Shown piece after piece: positions 31,212 to 39,006 of a stretch of DNA of 64,000 bases. The translations under genes and the position numbers were made by a program. Source of the stretch: an uncultured Lachnospiraceae bacterium (GTDB lineage: Bacteria > Bacillota > Clostridia > Lachnospirales > Lachnospiraceae); contig CAMKQH010000017.1 of NCBI GenBank assembly GCA_946414885.1, positions 1-64,000 of the forward strand. Reading direction: 5' to 3'. Position 1 is the first letter of the stretch, and each line of letters opens with the position of its first letter. The notes under the pieces were generated by a model. The model made no database searches and was not told the origin of the DNA. It saw only the letters and a list, made by a program, of their open reading frames with translations.

Positions 31212-33413
31212 CTACCCCTCCATGCCGTCGCCCAGAGACTGCTGCCTTACAAGCTCCGCGTATTTTCCATTCATGGCGATCAGTTCCTTGTGCGTTCCCT
31301 CTTCGATGATCCTACCCTTTTGCATGACAAAAATTTTGTCACAATTCTTGATCGTGCTAAGCCGGTGCGCGATAAAGATTGTCGTCACGTCCTTTGCGTA
31401 TTCGTGAATCGTCACGTCCAGCGCCCTTTCCGTAATGGAATCGAGATTGCTGGTCGCCTCGTCAAGGATCAGAACGTCCGGCTTTTTCAACATTGCCCTT
31501 GCAATTGCCAGTCGCTGTCTCTGACCACCGGATAAGTTGGCTCCGTTCTCTTCCAGAAAAGTTTCATATCGAAGCGGGAGCTCGTTGATGAAATCATGGG
31601 CCTGCGCCATCTTGGTCGCTTCCACGACTTCATCCATCGTCACGTCATCCATGCCCAGGGTCAGATTTTCATAGATGGTCCCGCTGAACAAGAAGGTTTC
31701 CTGCGGGATGTAAGCAATTCTTTCACGCAGCGCCTCGATCTGGATGTCTTCAATGCTCCGGTCGCCAATCAGGATCTCGCCTTTTTCCGGCGCATACATG
31801 TGCAAAAGCAGCTTGGAAAGCGTCGTCTTGCCGGAACCGCTTTCTCCCACAAACGCAACGTTGCTTCCCCTTGGAATGTCCAGGGTAATGCTTTCCAACA
31901 CAAGCCGCCTGGTACCATATCGGAAATCCAGATCACGGATCTTTATGTCTCCCTTGAGGGTTTCCGGCACGGCCTTATGCAATTCTCTCTCCGTCTTTTC
32001 TGCCTCCAGGTCAAGGATCTCGCCCAATCTGTCCGCTGCCACCACGGCAGTCTGCATTTGCGGCTGTAAATCGATCAGGTTCTTGATGGGATCCAAAAAG
32101 TATACCAGCAACGCATTGAACGTGATCAGGCCGCCGGCCGTCATTTCGCCGTTGATGACGCTGACCGCGCCAATCCAAAGAATGACCACGCCGCCGATCA
32201 GCTCCACGGTCGTTTTTAATCCTTCCTGGACGTTGCCTACCCAAGAAAGCTTGAAAATGCTTTTCAATAGCCTTACAAATTTGATTTCCGTGTTAAGCTT
32301 TGTCCTGCGCTCCGCATTATAAGCCTTCACCGTCTGAATGCCGTTTAAAGATTCCACCATGTAAGACGTCAGCTGCGCGTTATCCTCCATCACGTGTTCA
32401 TTCAGTTTACGGTACCAGTCCTTAAAGACCAAAACGATAACGGCGTAGAGCACCACCATGACCACCGAAACAAAGAAAAGCTTTACGTTTTGCGTGCATA
32501 AAATGACGGCGCCGGCCACCACCATCAGGGTGTCGATCATGATCGTCAGGGTCGCTCCCGAAATGGCATCCCGGACCTTTCCTGCATCCGTAAAACGGGA
32601 AATGATCTCGCCCACTTTTCTTGTTCCAAAGAAATTCATGGGCAGATCCATGACGTGACGGTAATAACCAAGGAGCAGGGAAATATCGAGCTTTTGGCTC
32701 AGGTACAACATCATGTGCGCCCTGATCATGCCGAGTGCAACCTTAAAAAGACTCAGCAGGATCATGCCGATGGAAAGCGCCGTCAGCGTTTTCATCAAAC
32801 CGCAGGGCAGAACTTTATCGATCAGCGCTTTGAAATAAAAAGCGCCCAACATCCCAAAAAGCGTATAGATCAAAGACGCCAGGAATATATAAAGAAAAAG
32901 ATTCCTTTGAGGCAGCAGAAGATGGAAAAACCGGCTGAATAGCCCCTTGGTCTCCACTCCCTTTTTGAACGTCTCATTTTTTGTTAAAAGAATCAGCACG
33001 CCGCTCCACGCATACTCCGGCGGCCTGTCTTCCGTACCAGTCTCTCCAAAGAATTCCTCTGGTTTTAGTTTTACGATTCCCTTGCCGGGGTCGGCGATCA
33101 CGATCTCTTTTTTAGTGATCTTATGCACCACGACGTAGTGCATAAGATTCCCGTTCACGATCATATGTGCAATGCAGGGGAGTGGAAAATCCGAATAAAA
33201 ATCCTCTTTTTCGCCCTGTACGCCTTTTGCGGTAAAGCCAAGGCTTTCCGCTGCCTTAACCATGCCATACGCATTGGTTCCCTGCGTATCCGTTCCGGCA
33301 ACCTCGCGGATTTTCGTGATTCCAATCTTATATCCATTCTGTTTACAGATCGTTGCCAGACATGCCGCACCGCAGTCCGTTACGTCATGCTGCTTTACGC
33401 AATAATACCTCAT
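31212..33413 (-). CDS. Peptidase-containing ABC transporter (C39 N-terminal domain; bacteriocin/GG-peptide exporter)
   Basis: MRYYCVKQHDVTDCGAACLATICKQNGY (C39 Cys box), HYVVVHKI, Walker A GESGSGKTTLSKLLL, LSGGQRQRLAIARAMLKKPDVLILDEATSNLD. Confidence 0.96.
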   Translation of the reverse strand: MRYYCVKQHDVTDCGAACLATICKQNGYKIGITKIREVAGTDTQGTNAYGMVKAAESLGFTAKGVQGEKEDFYSDFPLPCIAHMIVNGNLMHYVVVHKITKKEIVIADPGKGIVKLKPEEFFGETGTEDRPPEYAWSGVLILLTKNETFKKGVETKGLFSRFFHLLLPQRNLFLYIFLASLIYTLFGMLGAFYFKALIDKVLPCGLMKTLTALSIGMILLSLFKVALGMIRAHMMLYLSQKLDISLLLGYYRHVMDLPMNFFGTRKVGEIISRFTDAGKVRDAISGATLTIMIDTLMVVAGAVILCTQNVKLFFVSVVMVVLYAVIVLVFKDWYRKLNEHVMEDNAQLTSYMVESLNGIQTVKAYNAERRTKLNTEIKFVRLLKSIFKLSWVGNVQEGLKTTVELIGGVVILWIGAVSVINGEMTAGGLITFNALLVYFLDPIKNLIDLQPQMQTAVVAADRLGEILDLEAEKTERELHKAVPETLKGDIKIRDLDFRYGTRRLVLESITLDIPRGSNVAFVGESGSGKTTLSKLLLHMYAPEKGEILIGDRSIEDIQIEALRERIAYIPQETFLFSGTIYENLTLGMDDVTMDEVVEATKMAQAHDFINELPLRYETFLEENGANLSGGQRQRLAIARAMLKKPDVLILDEATSNLDSITERALDVTIHEYAKDVTTIFIAHRLSTIKNCDKIFVMQKGRIIEEGTHKELIAMNGKYAELVRQQSLGDGMEG

Positions 33414-33482
33414 GAATCCCACCCCATACCATTATTCTCTCCGGCGTTAAGCCAGGGAGCTTCGTTTGTTTCCAACCCTTTT

Positions 33483-33512
33483 ATTCTATGACAAACGATG
33501 ATTGTACGTCAA
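33483..33512 (-). promoter_or_regulatory. SigmaA-like promoter for the exporter operon
   Basis: Minus strand TTGACG-N18-TAGAAT. Confidence 0.55.
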
Positions 33513-33519
33513 TGATGTC

Positions 33520-33556
33520 AAAACGGGCTAAGTCATGCCGAAGCATGCTCAGCCCG
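33520..33556 (-). terminator. Hairpin/terminator between the GG peptide and exporter genes
   Basis: CGGGCTGAGCATGCTTCGGCATGACTTAGCCCGTTTT on the minus strand. Confidence 0.65.
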
Positions 33557-33632
33557 CCTAAGTCTTCTCATATTCAGTTTTTGCTTTTAGCACCCAAAAA
33601 GGCGTCTCATTACTTACGAAACAAGTGCCTAA

Positions 33633-33785
33633 TTAATATGCCTTACCCTTGTAGTAATATCTGATGCCGCTGTTGCTGGATACCTGAACCAGTCTGATGA
33701 GGTTCCAGTTTGCATCATAGCTGGGAACATAGTAGAAACCGCCATTAACGTTCATCATTTCGTTCTCATTCATTACGTTAAACAT
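33633..33785 (-). CDS. 50-aa double-glycine leader peptide (bacteriocin-like or secreted signal)
   Basis: Hand translation MFNVMNENEMMNVNGG|FYYVPSYDANWNLIRLVQVSSNSGIRYYYKGKAY; RBS AAGAGGAGGAAG; leader has G-1 G-2, V-4, M-7, E-8, M-12 as in GG leaders. Confidence 0.88.
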   Translation of the reverse strand: MFNVMNENEMMNVNGGFYYVPSYDANWNLIRLVQVSSNSGIRYYYKGKAY

Positions 33786-33913
33786 ATTACTCTTCCTCCT
33801 CTTAAATAAACTTGAATTGTTTTCAATTGCCTGCGCATGACAAATTGAATATTATAAAATGGTTACGTGTCGACTAAAACCAAATTATACCAATAGGCCA
33901 ATCCCTAATCTAG

Positions 33914-33990
33914 ATTTTATTATGGGTATCCACCGTTAAAAAATCAACCAGATATGGATGAACGACGTATTTTTTTGATGAACGACGTAT
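33914..33990 (-). promoter_or_regulatory. LytTR-type promoter of the GG peptide: two ATACGTCGTTCATC direct repeats (20-bp period) upstream of CCCATAATAAAAT
   Basis: Plus strand GATGAACGACGTAT at 33957-33970 and 33977-33990; -10-like attttattatggg at 33914-33926. Confidence 0.8.
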
Positions 33991-33995
33991 CGGCT

Positions 33996-34715
33996 CTATT
34001 TATTTCTGTCGATCGTAATTTTTTTGATAAAGGAAAAATATGCTTCTTTTACGCTTTGATAATACTTCCTTCCAATCGGCACGGAGCTGCCATTCGTCAT
34101 CTGCAGCGCCACCCCGATCATTTTCTCAACGTATTGAAGGTTTACCAAATAAGATTTGTGCGTCCGCAACATGGTTGTTCCCTTCATCTGCGCTTCCATG
34201 GCTTTTATGCTGTCATATCCCGTGATCTCATCTTTCTTTGAATAAACGCTGACGTAATTCCCCTGGGCCTGGATAAAAAGAATCTGATCCAGCTTCAAAT
34301 AACAATCTCCGTCTACGGTTTTAAATGAGACGTCAATGTTCTCCCTGTTTTCCCGGACCACGGTCTTAAGGCAGGTTTCCACGCCGATCCTGTCAACAGG
34401 CTTCTCTAAAAAGGCCAGCGTTTTCAGGTCAATGGTTTCCCATCTCAGCTCCTTATGACTTGTCACAAAAACAATCCGCCAGATCCGTTCATTCCCGCGA
34501 ACTTTTTCCATGACCTGAAGGCCATCCATCCCAGGCATTTCAATGTCGAGAAAGAGCAAATGAATCTTATCGCCCTGATAGGCAAGCACTTCTTCCCCGG
34601 ACGCAAACTCTATGAATTGACATTCTTGATTTTGCGCATCCAAAAAAGAACCACATAGTTTTTTTACGTGGTCACGATACGCTTCTTCGTCATCGCATAT
34701 GCCAATGGTGATCAT
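33996..34715 (-). CDS. LytTR-family response regulator
   Basis: MITIGICDDEEAYRDHV receiver; LLFLDIEMPGMDGLQVM; LytTR domain ILFIQAQGNYVSVYSKKDEITGYDSIKAMEAQMKGTTMLRTHKSYLVNLQYVEKM. Start trimmed to the ATG behind GGAGGGGGAA. Confidence 0.95.
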   Translation of the reverse strand: MITIGICDDEEAYRDHVKKLCGSFLDAQNQECQFIEFASGEEVLAYQGDKIHLLFLDIEMPGMDGLQVMEKVRGNERIWRIVFVTSHKELRWETIDLKTLAFLEKPVDRIGVETCLKTVVRENRENIDVSFKTVDGDCYLKLDQILFIQAQGNYVSVYSKKDEITGYDSIKAMEAQMKGTTMLRTHKSYLVNLQYVEKMIGVALQMTNGSSVPIGRKYYQSVKEAYFSFIKKITIDRNK

Positions 34716-34802
34716 TTCCCCCTCCGCGCCAATAGAATTCCTTTCTTTTATTCTACATGATAAGAGGGAAAAACAAAAGACTTTTTCAAAATTGCGCAAT
34801 TT

Positions 34803-34833
34803 AAAAACACCACTTATTATAAGTGATGTTTTT
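34803..34833. terminator. Bidirectional terminator-like hairpin between 25-aa peptide and response regulator
   Basis: AAAAACACCACTTATTATAAGTGATGTTTTT. Confidence 0.8.
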
Positions 34834-34871
34834 AGTAACCCTCATGATTTCTCCGGCTCATGACTTGGTGT

Positions 34872-34949
34872 TTATTTTCCTCCCCCCAGAAGAATCCACA
34901 AAAGCTCCCACCAATCGAGCTGAGCCGAAATAATGCTTTCACCAAACAT
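34872..34949 (-). CDS. 25-aa Trp-rich peptide, candidate signal or leader peptide
   Basis: Hand translation MFGESIISAQLDWWELLWILLGGGK; purine-rich RBS GGGGGATGAGG; own LytTR-type promoter upstream and terminator downstream. Confidence 0.65.
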   Translation of the reverse strand: MFGESIISAQLDWWELLWILLGGGK

Positions 34950-34972
34950 CGTTCCTCATCCCCCTTTTTACA

Positions 34973-35049
34973 ATTTTATTATGGGAATGCCCCAAGAAAA
35001 AATCAATAAAATTTGGATGAACGACGTTTTTTTTTGATGAACGACGTTT
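34973..35049 (-). promoter_or_regulatory. LytTR-type promoter of the 25-aa peptide: two AAACGTCGTTCATC direct repeats upstream of CCCATAATAAAAT
   Basis: Plus strand GATGAACGACGTTT at 35016-35029 and 35036-35049; attttattatggg at 34973-34985; same spacing as the site at 33914-33990. Confidence 0.82.
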
Positions 35050-35057
35050 TTTCCTGA

Positions 35058-36347
35058 TCAAAGGATGATTTCCACGGTGAAAACGCCCTGTTCCACGCTC
35101 TTATGAAATTCACCATGAACTTTATCAACGGTATTCTGGATATTCAGCAGTCCAAACCCATGATTCTGAAAATCACTCTTTGTGGTTCCATAATGACTCT
35201 TCGGCTCTAAATTCTGCCGACAAGAATTTGAAATGCGAATGCATATCCGATCACGGAAAGTGCCGCAAGAAATCTGGATTTTTTTCTCCCTGCCCTCCTC
35301 CACTTGTCTCGTTGCTTCAACCGCATTACTCAAGAGATTGGAAAAGATGACGCAGAGATCAAAAACTTCCAGTTCCGTATGTCCAAGAAATCCACCGTCC
35401 CATTCCCATTGAACGCCTTCTTCCATCGCTTTCTGATGCCATTCGCTGATGATCGCATCCACGGCTCCCACGCCGGTAAACTTTTGAACCTCAAGCTTTC
35501 GCGTTTCCGCACGCATTCGCTCGACGTAGGACTTTAATTGCGGCAAGTCATTTGTTTGAATGCACTGCTCCAATGCCGTCAGATGAGCATTTATGTCATG
35601 GCGAAACCTTCGGATTTTCTGGTCACTTTCCATGATTTCCTTGATATGCGCCTCTTGCCTTTTCAGCGCCAGCTGATAGTACTCATTTTCCATCTTATAT
35701 TGCATGGCATGATTTTCAATGCTGGTTTGCCAGAAGATCAGAATGACAAAAATAAGCCCAACAATTACCCAACAAATGGACAATTGCAACGTCCAGTCGG
35801 AAAACTCCGTTTTTCCTTCCATCACTCCCTGCGATACCGCAATGATGACAAACAGACATCCCGCGCCCACAAGGGCAATCGCGTACTGTGGAATGCCGAA
35901 CCTCACCATCTCTCCCTCTACGCGTAGTCCTTTGAAAAGGAGAAAGAATATAAAGAATAAGAACGGGAAAAAAAACTGCATCAACAGACTCCATAAATTG
36001 GAATCGATAAAAGCCTGGTATGGGATCTTAAACACGAATGTCATAAGATAACTGCCCAAAATGTTGACCGCGCCCGGGACAAAAAAAACCATGGGAGACA
36101 GTAAAAGCGCCGTGATGCGCTTTTCTTTTACGAGAATGATGAGCGCCAAAATGGTAACGATGGTTATGCCTGGTCCCTTAAATGCGAACTCACCGGTCAA
36201 GTACATTGCCAAAACCAACAGGCAGGAACCGCCGATCACGGCAACCGATAATTTTGCGTTCCTATGAAATGGCACGCGCAAAATCCATCTGTAAACGACG
36301 TAATAGTTTAGAAATGCCATCAGAAAACTCGCAACCCACACAATCAT
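35058..36347 (-). CDS. GHKL-domain sensor histidine kinase (AgrC-like)
   Basis: Multi-TM N-terminus; RRFRHDINAHLTALEQCI, FSNLLSNAVEATRQ, HGFGLLNIQNTVDKVHG. Confidence 0.93.
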   Translation of the reverse strand: MIVWVASFLMAFLNYYVVYRWILRVPFHRNAKLSVAVIGGSCLLVLAMYLTGEFAFKGPGITIVTILALIILVKEKRITALLLSPMVFFVPGAVNILGSYLMTFVFKIPYQAFIDSNLWSLLMQFFFPFLFFIFFLLFKGLRVEGEMVRFGIPQYAIALVGAGCLFVIIAVSQGVMEGKTEFSDWTLQLSICWVIVGLIFVILIFWQTSIENHAMQYKMENEYYQLALKRQEAHIKEIMESDQKIRRFRHDINAHLTALEQCIQTNDLPQLKSYVERMRAETRKLEVQKFTGVGAVDAIISEWHQKAMEEGVQWEWDGGFLGHTELEVFDLCVIFSNLLSNAVEATRQVEEGREKKIQISCGTFRDRICIRISNSCRQNLEPKSHYGTTKSDFQNHGFGLLNIQNTVDKVHGEFHKSVEQGVFTVEIIL

Positions 36348-36454
36348 TTTTTGCCTCTTTCAAAAGTCCGCAACCCGATTACCCCAGATCATCTTCTTAC
36401 CCAACCGCACCATTTTAAAAATACACTAGTTTCGCAAGTCTGGCAAGCAAAAAA

Positions 36455-36478
36455 GGAGCCCTGCCAGGCAGGGCTCCC
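36455..36478. terminator. Bidirectional terminator between isomerase gene and kinase gene
   Basis: AAAAAAGGAGCCCTGCCAGGCAGGGCTCCCAAAAAA. Confidence 0.85.
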
Positions 36479-36503
36479 AAAAAAGTTTCCGTTTTCGTTT
36501 ATC

Positions 36504-37988
36504 TTACGCCCAAGGATTCTCGGTGATGTAAGGAACGGACTTCGGCTGGTTATAGTTCAGATCCTCTACGGGAACGCCGATGAACTTGAATACTTCATAC
36601 AGAGCCTTTCCGAAGTGACCGAATGCCACTGCGCCGTGATGAGGGAAGTTCTTTTCGATCAGCACGTGACGATAGAATCTGCCCATCTCAGGAATAGCGA
36701 ATACGCCGATGGAACCGAAGGACTGGGTGCGAACGTCCAGAACCTCGCCCTGTGCGATGTAGCTGCGGAGCTTGCAATCAGCGGTGGACTGCAGACGGAA
36801 GAAGGTGATCTTTCCGGGAGCGATGTCTCCCTCGAGGGTTCCGTTGGTAACCTCGATGGGAAGTGCTCTTGCCATGATCTTCTGATACTTCATCTCGCAG
36901 AATGCCAGCTTCTTGGAGCAGGTATTGCCACAGTGGAAGCCCATGAAGGTATCCTTGTGGGTGTAAGGGAACTTGCCCTCGATGGACTGCTTGTACATGT
37001 CAGCAGGTACGGAGTTGTTGATGTCAAGGAGGGTAACTGCATCAGCACTTACGCAGGTACCGATGAACTCGGACAGACATCCGTAAATGTCAACCTCACA
37101 GGATACGGGGATGCCCATACCGGTAAGACGGCTGTTTACGTAGCAGGGAACGAAACCAAACTGGGTCTGGAATGCAGGCCAGCACTTGCCGGCGATGGCA
37201 ACGTACTTTCTGTAGCCTCTGTGTGCCTCTACCCAGTCAAGAAGAGTCAGTTCATACTGAGCAAGCTTCTCAAGAACCTCAGGCTTCTTGTTGCCTGCGC
37301 CAAGCTCAGCTGCCATCTCAGCAACCTTTGCAGGGATTCTTGCGTCGCCGGCATGCTTGTTGAAGGACTCGAACAGATCCAGCTCGGAGTTCTCTTCGAT
37401 TTCAACGCCCAGATTGTAAAGCTGCTTAATGGGAGCGTTACAAGCAAGGAAGTTAAGGGGTCTGGGACCGAAGGAAATGATCTTCAGATCGGAAAGTCCG
37501 ATGATCGCGCGAGCGATGGGAACGAACTCATTGATCATGTCAGCGCACTCCTCAGCGGTGCCAACGGGATACTCAGGGATGTATGCCTTAACGTTGCGAA
37601 GCTTTAAGTTGTAGCTTGCATTCAGCATGCCACAGTATGCGTCGCCACGGCCGTCCTGCAGGTCTGCCTGGCTCTCCTCTGCAGCTGCAACGAAGATGGA
37701 AGGACCATCAAAGTGCTTAGCAAGAAGAGTCTCAGAGATTTCAGGGCCAAAGTTTCCAAGATATACGCAAAGTGCGTTACATCCGGCTTTCTTAATGTCT
37801 TCAAGAGCCTGAACCATATGGATCTCACTCTCTACGATACAGATGGGGCACTCATAAATGTCAGCTGCGCCGTACTTCTTGGTATACGCATCGATCAGGG
37901 CCTTTCTTCTGTTAACGGACAGGCTCTCAGGGAAGCAGTCACGGCTAACAGCAACAATACCAATTTTTACCTGGGGTAAATTGTTCAT
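36504..37988 (-). CDS. L-fucose/L-arabinose isomerase family protein
   Basis: Family-like fold VKIGIVAVSRDCFPESLSVNRRKALIDAY...CGMLNASYNLKLRNVKAY...CEVDIYGCLSEFIG; beside xylB. Confidence 0.8.
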   Translation of the reverse strand: MNNLPQVKIGIVAVSRDCFPESLSVNRRKALIDAYTKKYGAADIYECPICIVESEIHMVQALEDIKKAGCNALCVYLGNFGPEISETLLAKHFDGPSIFVAAAEESQADLQDGRGDAYCGMLNASYNLKLRNVKAYIPEYPVGTAEECADMINEFVPIARAIIGLSDLKIISFGPRPLNFLACNAPIKQLYNLGVEIEENSELDLFESFNKHAGDARIPAKVAEMAAELGAGNKKPEVLEKLAQYELTLLDWVEAHRGYRKYVAIAGKCWPAFQTQFGFVPCYVNSRLTGMGIPVSCEVDIYGCLSEFIGTCVSADAVTLLDINNSVPADMYKQSIEGKFPYTHKDTFMGFHCGNTCSKKLAFCEMKYQKIMARALPIEVTNGTLEGDIAPGKITFFRLQSTADCKLRSYIAQGEVLDVRTQSFGSIGVFAIPEMGRFYRHVLIEKNFPHHGAVAFGHFGKALYEVFKFIGVPVEDLNYNQPKSVPYITENPWA

Positions 37989-38153
37989 GTGGTAGTTCCT
38001 CCTTCAATTCACGTGTTTTGTTTTCGTGTGTTTTTGTTTATTTGTAACCCCGCGTCAAGTATTCTCGCAGCTTGCGCAGGGATACGATCATTTTATCTGC
38101 AGCGTCCGCTCACTCGGACCGTCCGCCTCCGAAATGCCCTTGGGCATCCGGCA

Positions 38154-38792
38154 TTACAGGGTGCAGTTCTCGCCCTTAAGGCCGATGAAGCTGCCAGCGT
38201 CAAGACCGCCCTCGGCATGGCCGATGAGCCACTTGTTCACTGCGGTGATCAGAGCATCCTCGCTGGGTGCAGTTCCGTCAGCATTTACCTTTGCGTGTGC
38301 GGTCTTCAAAGGATAGTTGGTTCCCTTCGGAAGAACGATCGCCACCTGGAAGCCGGCGCCGTCCACGCCGCAAGGCGCATAGTGAAGCGTCGTAGCGAAC
38401 ACTTCCACTGCAGTGCCTGCAGGTACAAAGAATGCCTTTACGTTGGAAGTGTCATAGGTGAAATCCGGAGCAACGTCAGCGAGCAGGCCGAGCATCAGGA
38501 TCGCATCGGTGGCAGCTACGTTGATCTCGGAATCACGGTGATACTCCAGAGCGTTCAGCTTGTTGTTATGGCCGTTGCAGTAACCGATCTGGATGGGCAT
38601 TTCGCCATAGGTGGTCTCGGTCAGCGCCTTCATCACGGGAGTTGCCTCCAGGGAAGCCACGCTGGGCTCATAAACCACGCCATCGGGAAGCTCGGTCTTC
38701 TTCAAAGCCTCTACCAGGGGAGCAAAGTCCACGTTGGTAACGACTCTGCCATACTTACGGAATTCAGCGTCATTTACGGACAAAATTTTCAT
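38154..38792 (-). CDS. DUF4867-family protein
   Basis: MKILSVNDAEFRKYGRVVTN...QIGYCNGHNNKLNALEYHRDSEINVAATDAILMLG; between isomerase and xylB. Confidence 0.75.
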   Translation of the reverse strand: MKILSVNDAEFRKYGRVVTNVDFAPLVEALKKTELPDGVVYEPSVASLEATPVMKALTETTYGEMPIQIGYCNGHNNKLNALEYHRDSEINVAATDAILMLGLLADVAPDFTYDTSNVKAFFVPAGTAVEVFATTLHYAPCGVDGAGFQVAIVLPKGTNYPLKTAHAKVNADGTAPSEDALITAVNKWLIGHAEGGLDAGSFIGLKGENCTL

Positions 38793-39006
38793 GACTTGAG
38801 TAACCCTCCTTTTAGGTTAGTTTTATATTTGCATCCACGGATTGCTCCGTTGCGATGCAACTCTCGCAATCCTGCAAACATTCGGCATCCGCTGAAATGC
38901 TTGTTTGCAAGCATTTCGCTACTGCCTCATGTTTGGACGGGTCCCAAGGTCAAAATCTCGTTCGTGCAAGCACGTCTCGATTTTGGACCTTTGTCCCCTA
39001 GATGCA

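Noticed and set aside
34872-34949. ComRS/XIP competence system based on the LDWW string
   Set aside because: No Rgg/ComR-like regulator adjacent; the two-component GHKL/LytTR context differs. Short motif similarity could be chance.
34872-36347. Canonical agr (AgrBDCA) quorum-sensing locus
   Set aside because: No AgrB protease, and the peptide has no Cys or AgrD-like acidic tail.
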